DNA of 64,000 nt, taken from G965220205 sp965220205 (GTDB taxonomy: Bacteria; Chloroflexota; Dehalococcoidia; Lucifugimonadales; Australimonadaceae). Shown here piece by piece: positions 32,527 to 41,527 of the stretch. Numbering within the stretch: position 1 is the first letter of the stretch; every line of letters begins with the position of its first letter. The notes below the pieces were generated by a model, which was given only the letters and a program-made list of their open reading frames with translations, was not told where the DNA came from and ran no database searches. Location of the stretch: positions 620,001-684,000 of the forward strand of contig OZ244812.1 in the NCBI GenBank assembly GCA_965220205.1. The letters run 5' to 3'. A program made the translations under genes and the position numbers.

Positions 32527-33810
32527 CTACAGCCGCCCCGCTTTCTCTCTAGCGTCCAGGATGGGGCTGTACATCGTCGCCGCGCCCTGGCGTTGCGCGG
32601 TGTCGACGTACTTCGCCTGCTCCGTCATGAAGGGGATGTAGGTGTTCTCGGCGGGGTCGCGGAACGTGCACATCGGGTCGCCGCCGTCTTCGACGATGCG
32701 TATCTGGTCCTCGAGCATCTGCCTGAACTGGATGATGCCCTTGTCGGAGCGGCCCAAGTGCTCGCCCGTGCGGTCGGCGATGGCTCCCTGCGTGATCCAC
32801 GCCGCAGGGTCCTGGGAGCTATTGCTCATGAGCTCCGACCACACCGGCTGATCGTCCTCGTCGAGCGACGGGACCGGCGGCGTGTAGAAGGGAATGTCGC
32901 CGGGCGCCTGCTCGGCGTCGCCGTCGATCATCGGATAGCAGGCCACCCACCAATGCCCGGTCGTGTAATCGTCGATAGGAACGCGAATCTGAAAGGCGGG
33001 ACCGAGGAAGAAGTTGCTCTGGACCGACCCCTGCCTGGCGCCGAAGCCGTCGCCCCCCTGCCTCAGCATGTTGGGGAATACGATCGGGTGGCCGTCCTTC
33101 CACTCCGTATCCTCCTCGGAGCCGCCCTCCCACACGCGGCGCTTGATGATGCCGTACTCAAAGTTGTCGAAGTGGATGACCTTGTGCGCGCGCCGGACCT
33201 TCATGTCGCCGGGGTTGCCGTTCTTCTCGCGGATGAAGTTCGCCCACGCAACGTGCAGCCACTCCAGGTGCACCGGGTCGAGGGAGTTCTCCTGGCACTG
33301 CAGCCAGTTGCAGGGCAGCTCGGCGTAGCCGATGTCCCGCACGACGCCGGTCGCGGCGTACACGTCCCAGTTGGGCACGAGCGGCGCCGGGGCCGGGCCG
33401 AGGTAGGCGAACAGGAGGCCCGCCTTCTGCTCGACCGGGTACGCCCGCATCCTGATCTTGTCCTTGAAGCGCGCGTCGGGGTCCTCGGTCTCCTCGTAGG
33501 GTTGCTCGATGCACTGGCCAGTCGCGTCGTACAACCATCCGTGATACGGGCACCGCAGGCCGTGCTCCTCGGGGATGCCGTAGATCATGTTCATGCGGCG
33601 GTGAGCGCAATGAGGCTCGATGAGGCCGTACTCGCCTGAGCGGTCCTTGTAGAGGATGAGGTCCTCTCCCAGCAGGCGCACCTTCTTCGTGTGCCGCTCG
33701 TTCAGCTGGGAGACAGCGGCGACGGGGTGCCAGTAGCGCCGCATCAGTTCGCCCATCGGCGTGCCGGGACCCACACGGGAATAGCGGTCGTTCACTTCTT
33801 GAGTCAGCAT
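32527..33810 (-). CDS. Rieske [2Fe-2S] oxygenase, phthalate-dioxygenase-like (1 of 3)
   Basis: 427 aa. The N-terminal RVGPGTPMGELMRRYWHPVA is the hallmark start of the phthalate 4,5-dioxygenase/vanillate demethylase-like group. Rieske ligands: CAHRR and CPYHGW. Mononuclear iron region: QCQENSLDPVHLEWLH. The C-terminal part GGDPMCTFRDPAENTYIPF recurs in the two other copies. Last of three tandem leftward genes and the most divergent. A reductase/ferredoxin partner is not in the window. Only a weak ribosome binding site. Confidence 0.92.
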   Translation of the reverse strand: MLTQEVNDRYSRVGPGTPMGELMRRYWHPVAAVSQLNERHTKKVRLLGEDLILYKDRSGEYGLIEPHCAHRRMNMIYGIPEEHGLRCPYHGWLYDATGQCIEQPYEETEDPDARFKDKIRMRAYPVEQKAGLLFAYLGPAPAPLVPNWDVYAATGVVRDIGYAELPCNWLQCQENSLDPVHLEWLHVAWANFIREKNGNPGDMKVRRAHKVIHFDNFEYGIIKRRVWEGGSEEDTEWKDGHPIVFPNMLRQGGDGFGARQGSVQSNFFLGPAFQIRVPIDDYTTGHWWVACYPMIDGDAEQAPGDIPFYTPPVPSLDEDDQPVWSELMSNSSQDPAAWITQGAIADRTGEHLGRSDKGIIQFRQMLEDQIRIVEDGGDPMCTFRDPAENTYIPFMTEQAKYVDTAQRQGAATMYSPILDAREKAGRL

Positions 33811-33862
33811 GTCGTTGGACTACCCCCTCGGTCGATTCGCGGTCTCGTAAGCGCCTCGCCGG

Positions 33863-35137
33863 CTAGCCGTGGTTCGCGGTCGCCGCCGGACGCTGGCTGC
33901 GCAGGCCGTTCCATGTGTTCATCGTCGCCTCGATCAGGTGGACATCCAGCGGCTCTCCCGCCTCGACGAGCCGGTAGCCCGACTGGGCGCTGTTGCCGAA
34001 CTTCACGTGCTCCAGCGGGAGCGTGATGGACCGGTTGGCATCCGGGTCGCGGAAGGTGCACATAGGGTCGCCGCCGTCGGCAACCAGCGCCATCTGGCTC
34101 TGAAGCAGCTTGCGGTACATGATAATCCCGACGTCGGACTCGCCCAGCTTCTCCAGGTCCCGGCGCGCGATGTTCCCCTGGGTGACCCAGGCCATGTAGT
34201 CCTGGTTGAACAGGATGTCCACGATGTACCGGTCCGACGCGTCCTTCAACGGCACGTAGCGGTAGGGGACTCGCTCCTGGACCGGGGCGGTCGCGCCCGG
34301 GGCTGCGCCCCACGTGTAGTAGGAGACGTGGTACGTGTGCTCGTCGTCGACCGGGACGCGGAACTGGAAGGTCGATTTCACCTCGTCCCCCACCAGGAGG
34401 ATGTTGGGGAACATGATGGGATGGCCCTCCCGCCAGTCGTCGTCCTTCTCGGTGTAGCCCGCCTCGACCCTGCGCTTGATGATGCCGTGCTCGAAGACGT
34501 CGAAGCCTATCTTGAGGTGCGTCCCGCGGTTCGGCGGCAGCTCGTGGAGGTCGTTGCGCACGACGTTGCCGTAGTAGGCGTGAAGCCACTCGTTGTGCAG
34601 CGGGTCGAGGGAGTTCTCCTGGCACTGGAGCCAGTTGCACGGCAGCTCGGCGATGCATATCTCGCGGACTGCGTTCTCCCGCACGAGCTGGTCCCAGCGG
34701 GGCACGAGGGGCGCCGGCTGCGGGCCAAGGTAGGCGAAGACGAGTCCGCCAAGCTCTTCGACCGGATAGCCCGCGATCTTGACCTTCTCCTTGAAGCGGC
34801 CGTCGGGGCGCACCGTCTCTTCGAACGGCTGCTCGACGCATTGGCCCGTCTCGTCGTAGCGCCAGCCGTGGTACATACAGCGCAGGCCGTGCTCTTCGGG
34901 GATGCCGTACGAGAGGTCGACGCGGCGGTGGGCGCACAGCCGCTCGATGAGCCCGAGCGTCCCCGACCTGTCGCGGTAGAGGACGAGGTCCTCGCCCAGG
35001 ATGCGCACGGGCTTCGTGGGCTTGTCGTCGAGCTCGGCCGCGGCGGCGACGGGATGCCAGTAGCGGCGCATCAGCTCGCCCATCGGCGTGCCGGGGCCGA
35101 CCTGCGTGAGCTCTCGGTTGGCTTGGACGCTGAGCAT
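33863..35137 (-). CDS. Rieske [2Fe-2S] oxygenase, phthalate-dioxygenase-like (2 of 3)
   Basis: 424 aa. The N-terminal about 140 residues are almost identical to copy 3 at 36796-38139 (shared RDRSGTLGLIERLCAHRRVD and CMYHGWRYDETGQCVEQPFE), whereas the catalytic domain is clearly more diverged (QCQENSLDPLHNEWLHAYYG). The 5' flank (35171-35219) is also shared with copy 3. This points to recent duplication or gene conversion of the Rieske half. The ATPase/nuclease-like cassette lies directly upstream. Confidence 0.92.
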   Translation of the reverse strand: MLSVQANRELTQVGPGTPMGELMRRYWHPVAAAAELDDKPTKPVRILGEDLVLYRDRSGTLGLIERLCAHRRVDLSYGIPEEHGLRCMYHGWRYDETGQCVEQPFEETVRPDGRFKEKVKIAGYPVEELGGLVFAYLGPQPAPLVPRWDQLVRENAVREICIAELPCNWLQCQENSLDPLHNEWLHAYYGNVVRNDLHELPPNRGTHLKIGFDVFEHGIIKRRVEAGYTEKDDDWREGHPIMFPNILLVGDEVKSTFQFRVPVDDEHTYHVSYYTWGAAPGATAPVQERVPYRYVPLKDASDRYIVDILFNQDYMAWVTQGNIARRDLEKLGESDVGIIMYRKLLQSQMALVADGGDPMCTFRDPDANRSITLPLEHVKFGNSAQSGYRLVEAGEPLDVHLIEATMNTWNGLRSQRPAATANHG

Positions 35138-35170
35138 GGGGTATGTCTCCTAGGATGGGAGTGCGTTCTA

Positions 35171-35219
35171 GCACGGTAGCGTAGGACGCACGCGTGAAGG
35201 CGTCAATGGAGCGGGGTAG
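35171..35219 (-). repeat. Duplicated 5' flank of Rieske gene 2
   Basis: TAGCGTAGGACGCACGCGTG and the following bases match 38171-38214 with two to three differences. It contains the stop codon (35203-35205) of the inserted cassette's second gene, so the cassette ends exactly in this duplicated flank. Confidence 0.8.
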
Positions 35220-35748
35220 CCGGCGAGGGGGAGTTCGCGCCCAGGCGGACGACTGGGTACGGAAGGTGTTCGTTCCAGGAAGCGATGTTGAACACGCCGC
35301 AGCCTCGAACGAACCGGCGTGGCCATTCAACGCTGCTAGGGATCCTTACGGGAAGTTGATACTCCAATTGTTCGCTCCGAGTGCGGAGCAAAGACTTGTC
35401 CAGTGCTTCCACGGCGAACAGGACATAGTAATCGATGGCCTTATCAGCTCGGTTCGATGCCCACTCGTAGAGGTACGAATCACGGTACTTGTACCTAAAA
35501 TCGGCGTCTATAGGCTTTGACATGAACTCTTCTATGAATTCTTCTATCTCCTCTTCAGGCTTATCGGAAAACAGCGGGTCCTTAACTTCAACGAAGAGAT
35601 AATGCTCGGAGAATTCTACAACAAAATCTACCGCCTTCATACAATGAGACATCCCATGTCCATTAGTTCCCACAGCATCGAACTTGCGTACGCCTAGAGC
35701 GCCGGTGAATGTAAACTGGATATCACCCTCAACGAAAACTGCCATCAC
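35203..35748 (-). CDS. Small protein with PD-(D/E)XK-like signature, partner of an ATPase
   Basis: 181 aa. AVDFVVEFSEHYLFVEVKDP has the Asp-(n)-E-x-K spacing of PD-(D/E)XK nucleases, followed by an acidic helix (EEEIEEFIEEFM) and YDSYLYEWASNR-like basic/aromatic segments. The GTG start at 35748 overlaps the ATPase gene stop by 4 bp, so the two are coupled. The pairing of a RecF/OLD-like ATPase with a nuclease-like protein resembles several phage-defence modules, but no named system is matched. It is less GC-rich than the flanking oxygenase genes. Confidence 0.6.
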   Translation of the reverse strand: MMAVFVEGDIQFTFTGALGVRKFDAVGTNGHGMSHCMKAVDFVVEFSEHYLFVEVKDPLFSDKPEEEIEEFIEEFMSKPIDADFRYKYRDSYLYEWASNRADKAIDYYVLFAVEALDKSLLRTRSEQLEYQLPVRIPSSVEWPRRFVRGCGVFNIASWNEHLPYPVVRLGANSPSPATPLH

Positions 35749-36754
35749 ATGATGCCTCTGATGCCGCGCTCAATCTGGCGATCGTAGAGGCTGTCAAACG
35801 CTTGCTTGATAGCGTTGGGGTGAATGCCGGAGTACCCGTCTGTGGTATTACACGCTAGCTCACCCTCTTCTGTGTGGTAGAACGCGTGAAAAGCAACCTC
35901 ATCAGTATCCTCCTGACGGAGATCCAGTTCCTTGAGCAGCGCGTAGCTGTGCGTGGCGAGGAACACCTGGACACCGAGCTGCTGAAGTCGCAGGAGGATA
36001 TCCACCACCACTCCGAACATGCTGGGATTCAGGTTTGTCTCCGGCTCGTCCCAGAACAAGACGGAACCACTTGGCAGCGACCTGTTTCGTATCAGCAGCC
36101 ATAGCAGGCCAAGTTTGCGAATACCTTCGGCAAGCAAAGTGAACTCCAGGCTATACGCATATTTCGAACGCCCGTGCAAGAAAAACTCTTGATTGCGTGC
36201 CCTAACTTTTCCACCGATCTTGTCTTCCAAACAACTAAGCAGCCCTTGCCGTTCTACGTCTAGCTTTTGGCGCAGTAATGGACGATACGCCCGATTCAAA
36301 ATGTCGTTATACACTTCTTCAAAATGGATTTGGCGTTCCGCATAGAGTGATTGGAATCCTGGTGCATTAGACAACATCTCTTTGACGGGAATATAAGTGC
36401 TTTCAATTGGGGAGTCAACCCACTTCTTTCGGCTTCCAATAGTCTTGGCTCTGACGGAGAATGATGTATGAAGAGACAGTTGTCACGGAACACCTCTATT
36501 GATGCTCTATCACGTAACCCTGACCGTCTCTTCAAACGCCACAGGCTAGTACCTGAAGGCAAGAATACTCGCCTCAGCTTTTCTTCAAAGGGCGTTCGGG
36601 AGCGGGAAACATCACAAGCCGCATAGCAAACCTTCATCAAGTGCGTCTTGCCGGTGCCGTTCGCGCCGACCAAGACGTTCACGCCGGGCGAAAACTCCAA
36701 GTCCAGCTCAGTGAAGGCGGTGAAGCGTTCCAGTTTTATCCGTGTAAGTCCCAC
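35745..36754 (-). pseudogene. AAA family ATPase (RecF/OLD-like) interrupted by a frameshift
   Basis: The first half (36754 leftward) encodes LERFTAFTELDLEF and Walker A GANGTGKTHLMK; the second half encodes LAEGIRKLGLLWLLIRN, Walker B SVLFWDEPETNLNP and FLATHSYALLKEL. The two are in different frames. Reading can be joined near 36470-36490, where frame -1 gives SFSVRAKTIGSRKKW and WVDSPIESTYIPVKEML, the usual middle of this family. Total length would be about 336 aa. Either a real inactivating frameshift or a sequence error. Coupled to the 181-aa partner downstream. Confidence 0.75.
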
Positions 36755-36795
36755 GATTCAACCTTGGAGTGTTTGTCTAGCCCTTGCCTGATTCC

Positions 36796-38139
36796 CTACA
36801 GCGGCCAGTTGTCCTTGATGTTCTCGACGGCGCCTGTCCTGGCAGAGGCGGCGCGGGCGACTATCTCGTTCTCGGACTCGGCGGGCGCGCGGTCGGGGAG
36901 CTCCTCCCAGGTCTGGAGGACCTGGTTGATGAGGTCGGCGTCGCGGGAGTAGCCGGCCTCGCCGGGGATGTACTTCTTCGCGCGTTTCATGCCGAACTTG
37001 ACCCGTTCGAGCGGCGCGACGACGCCGCCCGCGGGCGCCGGGCTGCGGAAGACGTTCATCGGGTCGCCGCCGTCCGCGACGACGTTGATCTGATCGCGAA
37101 GGAGCTTGCGGTAGAGGATGAGGCCGCGGTCGGACTCGCCAAGATGCTCGAGATTGCGCTTGGCGATGGGGCCCTGAGTCGCCCACATCGTGTAGTCCTG
37201 GTTGAACACGACATCGACGATCCAGCGCCCGTTCTCGTCGAGGAGTGGGACCTCGCGGTAGGGGACCGACTCCTGCGTAGGCACGGTCTGGCCGGGAGCG
37301 CCGCGCCAGACGTAGAGGGACGTGTGCAGCGTGTTCTCGTCGTCGATGGGGACGCGGAACTGCATCGTGACAGAGACCTGGGAGCCGACGAGCAGGATAT
37401 TGGGGAAGAAGACCGGGTGGCCGTGCTTCCAGTCGTCGTCCTCCTCGGTGAAGCCCTTGAACACGCGGCGCTTGACCACGCCGTGCTCGAACACGTCGAA
37501 CCCGATCTTCTCGTGCTTCGGCAGGTCGAGGAGCGCCCCCCGGAAGCCGGGGCCTTGCTGAACGTACTGCCCCCAGTACGAGTGCGCCCATTCGACGTGT
37601 ACGGGGTCGAGGGAGTTCTCCTGACACTGGAGCCAGTTGCAGGGCAGGTGGGTGACCGCGATGTCACGGACGGCGTTGTCCCAAACGAGGGGCTCCCACA
37701 GCGGCAGGAACGGGACGGGGGCCGGGCCGAGGTAGGCGAACACGAGGCCCCCGGCAGTCTGCACCGGATAGCCCGCAATCTTGACCTTCTCCTTGAAGCG
37801 GCCGTCGGGGCGGACCGTTTCCTCGAACGGCTGCTCGACGCATTGGCCCGTCTCGTCGTAGCGCCAGCCGTGGTACATGCAACGCAGGCCATGCTCTTCG
37901 GGGATGCCGTACGAGAGGTCGACGCGGCGATGCGCGCACAGGCGCTCGATGAGCCCGAGCGTCCCCGACCGGTCGCGGTAGAGGACGAGATCTTCGCCGA
38001 GCAGGCGCACGGCCTTCGTAGGCCTGTTGTCGAGCTCAGCGGCGGCGGCGATGGGGTGCCAGTAGCGGCGCATCAGCTCGCCCATCGGCGTGCCGGGGCC
38101 GACCTGCGTAAGCTGTCGGTTGTCTTGGACGCTGAGCAT
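36796..38139 (-). CDS. Rieske [2Fe-2S] oxygenase, phthalate-dioxygenase-like (3 of 3)
   Basis: 447 aa, first gene of the tandem set. Ligands CAHRRVD and CMYHGW; iron region QCQENSLDPVHVEWAHSYWG; conserved end GGDPMNVFRSPAPAGGVVAP, with a 35-residue C-terminal extension not found in copies 1 and 2. The ATG at 38139 is preceded by GAGGAGG. The Rieske half is almost the same as in copy 2. A longer upstream reading frame exists but has no start signal and runs antisense through the thermonuclease gene. Confidence 0.92.
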   Translation of the reverse strand: MLSVQDNRQLTQVGPGTPMGELMRRYWHPIAAAAELDNRPTKAVRLLGEDLVLYRDRSGTLGLIERLCAHRRVDLSYGIPEEHGLRCMYHGWRYDETGQCVEQPFEETVRPDGRFKEKVKIAGYPVQTAGGLVFAYLGPAPVPFLPLWEPLVWDNAVRDIAVTHLPCNWLQCQENSLDPVHVEWAHSYWGQYVQQGPGFRGALLDLPKHEKIGFDVFEHGVVKRRVFKGFTEEDDDWKHGHPVFFPNILLVGSQVSVTMQFRVPIDDENTLHTSLYVWRGAPGQTVPTQESVPYREVPLLDENGRWIVDVVFNQDYTMWATQGPIAKRNLEHLGESDRGLILYRKLLRDQINVVADGGDPMNVFRSPAPAGGVVAPLERVKFGMKRAKKYIPGEAGYSRDADLINQVLQTWEELPDRAPAESENEIVARAASARTGAVENIKDNWPL

Positions 38140-38165
38140 GGCCTGCCTCCTCGCACGTAACCTTG

Positions 38166-38214
38166 GCGGTAGCGTAGGACGCACGCGTGGAGGCGTCAAT
38201 GGAGCGGAGTGACT
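38166..38214 (-). repeat. Duplicated 5' flank of Rieske gene 3
   Basis: Partner of 35171-35219. It shares the promoter-proximal sequence of Rieske genes 2 and 3. Confidence 0.8.
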
Positions 38215-38244
38215 GACGGCGGCGTTCATAGGTATGGTTCGCAG

Positions 38245-38715
38245 ATGTTCAGGCGGCTGTTGGCAGGATTCCTGGCGGTCAGCGCCCTCGCGGCGGCGTG
38301 CGGGTGCGCCTCTCAGCCGGAGGTGGACGACTACGACGGCGGGCCTCGGTGCGCCGAGTGTCCGCTCGTCACCGTGACGCGCGTACTCGACGGGGACACG
38401 CTGGACACGAGCGCAGGGCGGGTGCGCCTGTACGGCGTCGACGCCCCGGAAGCCGGAGAAGAGTGCGCGCGATCGGCTACGGAGAGTTTGCGGGCCATGG
38501 CCGAGCGGGAGGTGAGGCTGGAGGGCGGACCGCGCCCTCGCGACGTCTTCGGCCGGCGGCTGGCGTACGTCTATCGGAAGGATGGGCGGAGCATCGATGC
38601 GGCGTTGGTGTGGGCAGGGTACGCCGTCGCTTGGCCGGAGGACGGTCAGCACAGAGCGGCGTTGGCGGAGTTGGAGCGCGGCGCGCGGTCGGCGGGCAGA
38701 GGGTGTTTGTGGTGA
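38245..38715 (+). CDS. Thermonuclease (SNase-like) lipoprotein
   Basis: 156 aa. N-terminal lipoprotein signal (FRRLLAGFLAVSALAAACGC) with lipobox LAAC, so it is anchored outside the cytoplasmic membrane. The SNase core has VTRVLDGDTLDT (Asp), VRLYGVDAPEAGEECARSA (Arg, Asp, Glu) and DVFGRRLAYVY (Arg), the catalytic set of staphylococcal nuclease. The C-terminal helix AALAELERGARSAGRGCLW is typical. The start at 38245 is chosen because the signal peptide begins there; the ribosome binding site is weak. Likely scavenges extracellular nucleic acid. Confidence 0.9.
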   Translation: MFRRLLAGFLAVSALAAACGCASQPEVDDYDGGPRCAECPLVTVTRVLDGDTLDTSAGRVRLYGVDAPEAGEECARSATESLRAMAEREVRLEGGPRPRDVFGRRLAYVYRKDGRSIDAALVWAGYAVAWPEDGQHRAALAELERGARSAGRGCLW

Positions 38716-38876
38716 CTGAAGGGAGTCCCGCGAACGCTTCAGGCGGCTTGACCAGAGCCGACATCCGCGTTCGCAACGACTCTCCACTCTGCGCAATCGG
38801 CGCGGAGGCCTCGAAACCGCTCAGTGCAGGCCGCCCGAGGCCTTGTCAACGAATCAGCGCCGGGCGACCGCCCGGA

Positions 38877-39680
38877 CTACGGGCGGTCGAAGTGCGGGCG
38901 CGCCTCGGGGCTGTTCGTCACGACCCGTGTGTAGTAGTCCCACACGCCGTTGACCCGGGGCCGGCCCATGCCTGCGAGCACGGGCGCGAAGTGCGGCAGG
39001 TCCCCGACGTTCGGGCGGTTCGACATCTCGTCGATAAGCTCGTCCTCGATGTAGTCGTGGTCGGGCCCGACCGCGGAGAGGGCGTAGTAGTTCATCTTCG
39101 CCTGCTCTTCGAGGTTCAGCATGTTCAGGACCGACTCCGAGCAGTTCGCCCCGACGGTCGTGGCGCCGTGGCCGCGCAGCAGCACGGCCTTGTCGTTGCC
39201 GATGAGCCCGGCGACTTCCGTGCCCTCTTCGTCGGTCTGCACTGTCTTGACGTGCTGCCACACGGGCAATTCGTTCCGGACCAACGCGATGCCCTCCTGG
39301 TTCATCGGGCGCAGGCGCTTGCGGAGCGTCGTGGACAGCACGATGAAGTGCGGATGAGCATGGGTGACCGACTTCACCTCAGGGTGCGCCTTGTAGATGC
39401 ACGAGTGCATCTTTACCTCGAAGCACTGCGACGAGCCGAGCGGGCCGTCAATCTTGTTGCCTTCGAGGTCGCACACGACCATCTCCTCCGGCACGACGGC
39501 GTGCAGGGCGTCGACCCGGTAGCCGCGGCCCTTTACGATGAACTTCTCGGGGTCGGTGGGCAGACGCATGCTCGTGTGTCCGAGCGAAGCGCGGAACCCG
39601 GTCGCGAGCCCCACCTCGGCGAGCACGCGGTTCGCCACGGCGACCTCGTACCTGACTTCGTCCCATTCTCTGGTGCTCAT
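38877..39680 (-). CDS. Class II aldolase/adducin family protein
   Basis: 267 aa. Zn ligands in VTHAHPHFIVLST and LLRGHGATTVGANC; substrate loop GHTSMRLPTDPEKFIVKGRG. Family members (fuculose-phosphate aldolase, ribulose-5-phosphate epimerase) and related decarboxylases act on sugar phosphates or hydroxy-acids, and those next to oxygenases often decarboxylate aromatic ring-cleavage products. GAGGAGG precedes the ATG at 39680. It lies between the oxygenase cluster and the ATPase/PIN cassette. Confidence 0.9.
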   Translation of the reverse strand: MSTREWDEVRYEVAVANRVLAEVGLATGFRASLGHTSMRLPTDPEKFIVKGRGYRVDALHAVVPEEMVVCDLEGNKIDGPLGSSQCFEVKMHSCIYKAHPEVKSVTHAHPHFIVLSTTLRKRLRPMNQEGIALVRNELPVWQHVKTVQTDEEGTEVAGLIGNDKAVLLRGHGATTVGANCSESVLNMLNLEEQAKMNYYALSAVGPDHDYIEDELIDEMSNRPNVGDLPHFAPVLAGMGRPRVNGVWDYYTRVVTNSPEARPHFDRP

Positions 39681-39716
39681 GGCGTGTCCTCCTCTGTGTG
39701 TGTCAACATTAACTAG

Positions 39717-40166
39717 CTAGACGCATTGATCAGTGCAATGATCCTGGATCAATAGATTCTTGTGACTCCGAGTGACCCTTTCCGTATTCCGGGTGGAACA
39801 AATCTTTCCGCCGAGTCTCTTGAAATCCGATTGCAGACTGGCATCGTTCGTGAAAAGTAGCTTCGCCTTGCTCAGTTGTGCCAACGCAATGATGTGGTGG
39901 TCGTTCGATTCCCACCCTCTCTCCTGCTCTAGCTTCGCTGCTCTGGCATCCACGTCGTCGTCGTTGACCCGAGCGGTACGCCCAGTCTTCGTGGCTTCGC
40001 CGAACCACCGTTTGAAGTTTGCGTCCTTGATCAGCTCTCGCAAGAGCTTTCCTCCGACGACTAGCTTGTTTCCTCTCTTAACCCAATCGGCAAACCGGAT
40101 TCCCGCTTCAGGTCTGTCCTTGCCGAAGACTTGATGGCTAGTATTGACGTCTACGATGGCGCACAT
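39717..40166 (-). CDS. PIN-like ribonuclease domain protein, partner of an ATPase
   Basis: 149 aa with the acidic pattern of PIN-fold nucleases: CAIVDVN (first Asp), LLRELIKD (Glu), WESNDHHIIALAQLS (Asp) and LLFTNDASLQSDF (Asp). ATG at 40166 starts 2 bp after the stop of the ATPase gene, so the two are coupled. The C-terminus (about 30 basic residues) is extra. ATPase + PIN pairs are found in toxin- or defence-like loci, but this exact pair is not one I can name. It is AT-richer than the surroundings. Confidence 0.72.
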   Translation of the reverse strand: MCAIVDVNTSHQVFGKDRPEAGIRFADWVKRGNKLVVGGKLLRELIKDANFKRWFGEATKTGRTARVNDDDVDARAAKLEQERGWESNDHHIIALAQLSKAKLLFTNDASLQSDFKRLGGKICSTRNTERVTRSHKNLLIQDHCTDQCV

Positions 40167-40168
40167 CG

Positions 40169-41506
40169 CTACAGCCCTACGGAGCGGTCCAACTCTTCCA
40201 TGAAAAACTGCCCATAGCTGGGCGGGGCATTCAGCACATTGCCGAGCTCGTCTACCTCGAGTGAGTGTATTTTCACGTCTAGGCCAAAGCGTTCGAAGAA
40301 TAGGATGGAGACGTTTTCGGGTCTGATTATGTTGTCGCGGACGCCCATGCGTACGCGGTCTACGATATAGTCGCTGTGCGTTTCTACCATGAGTTGCTTG
40401 CTTTGACCGGAGACCTGACAAAGCAAAGTCCCGAGGGCGGCTTGTGCGCTTGGGTGAAGATGTACTTCCGGCTGCTGGAGGAGTAAGATAGGTGGAGAGT
40501 CTACGCGAGAGAGTTCTGTCAGCACAGGCAGCGCCTGGCTGACACCATAACCCACGTCTATAAGATTTCGCCGGAGGCCTCTCTTGCCGCTATCAAATTT
40601 CCGGACCTCTACTTGGAATGGGCTTCCTGCGCTGTTCCCGAACGATTTGATAGCTATTTCGTGAAAGAGCCCTGACGCATTGCCGAACTCCTCTAGACTC
40701 TGCTTAAGATGGTTCCATCGTGTCGGTTCACGGCGATATAGTTCCGCTAGGTATGAGGGAGTGGATTCACCCTCAGGATCCCTCGATGGCCGGATTGGAT
40801 CGTAGGTCCTGCGCGGCCGTGAATGAACGGGCGCGCTTGCAAAGGGGCGCTGTTCGCTGTATAGATGGATAGAGACGGCATTCTCCAGTTGCTGAATCCC
40901 TTTGTAATCCGCCTCTCCGGGTTGCTCATCGGAGAGCAATTTGACGAACGCGGCTGGACTGATTTTTCTACCTGGTTCGGTTGGAATGTCGAATAGAGGA
41001 ATCGAAAGAGGGAATAGGGCCGCATCGTTAGAAAGATAAAAATCTCCGATAGAATATTTCCACGTCTTGCCGTTTGTGCCTACAAGGAATATAGGTTTTG
41101 TTCGGTCTTGTAGATTCAGCGTGCACCATGAATCCCCAACAGAGAGCCCTCGCTCGACGGGGTAAGGGGCTCCGTTGCGTTCCGCGAACCGCATCGAATG
41201 GGTAACGCCGCGAGGGAGATCACTCGTTCTGGGAGGGGTCGTTTCGAAGCTAGCCTCGAACGACTCGGCTCTGCTCCCCCGAGCGCCTCGGTTATGGGCT
41301 ATCTCTCGAAATGAACCCAGGTCGTATGGCTCTTCGCGGAAGTCGGGCACTCGCTCCGCGATAGCCACGTCCCACAACGCCCTGATGAGCGCGAGGAACG
41401 ATGTCTTGCCGGTGCTGTTCTCCCCGACGAGGAGCGTAAGCGGCGCTAAGCGGGCGGTCTGCTTCTCCCGGAAGCAGCGGTAGTTCTCTAACGTGATGCT
41501 GTCCAC
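40169..41506 (-). CDS. AAA family ATPase (OLD/RecF-like ABC-type), partner of the PIN-like protein
   Basis: 445 aa. LENYRCFREKQTARLAPLTL is the usual start of SMC-like predicted ATPases; Walker A VGENSTGKTSFLAL; late Walker B ILLLQQPEVHLHPSAQAALG (the usual DEPE is QQPE here, so the catalytic acidic pair is altered to Q-P-E), H-loop LMVETHSDYIVDRVRM. GYGVSQALPVL is the signature-type segment. Intact frame, unlike the related ATPase at 35745-36754. Directly followed by the PIN-like gene. Confidence 0.85.
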   Translation of the reverse strand: MDSITLENYRCFREKQTARLAPLTLLVGENSTGKTSFLALIRALWDVAIAERVPDFREEPYDLGSFREIAHNRGARGSRAESFEASFETTPPRTSDLPRGVTHSMRFAERNGAPYPVERGLSVGDSWCTLNLQDRTKPIFLVGTNGKTWKYSIGDFYLSNDAALFPLSIPLFDIPTEPGRKISPAAFVKLLSDEQPGEADYKGIQQLENAVSIHLYSEQRPFASAPVHSRPRRTYDPIRPSRDPEGESTPSYLAELYRREPTRWNHLKQSLEEFGNASGLFHEIAIKSFGNSAGSPFQVEVRKFDSGKRGLRRNLIDVGYGVSQALPVLTELSRVDSPPILLLQQPEVHLHPSAQAALGTLLCQVSGQSKQLMVETHSDYIVDRVRMGVRDNIIRPENVSILFFERFGLDVKIHSLEVDELGNVLNAPPSYGQFFMEELDRSVGL

Positions 41507-41527
41507 GGCGGTACTCTACCACGCCAC

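Noticed and set aside
36796..38796. N-terminally extended version of Rieske gene 3
   Set aside because: The extension is antisense to the thermonuclease and lacks a ribosome binding site; homology starts at 38139.
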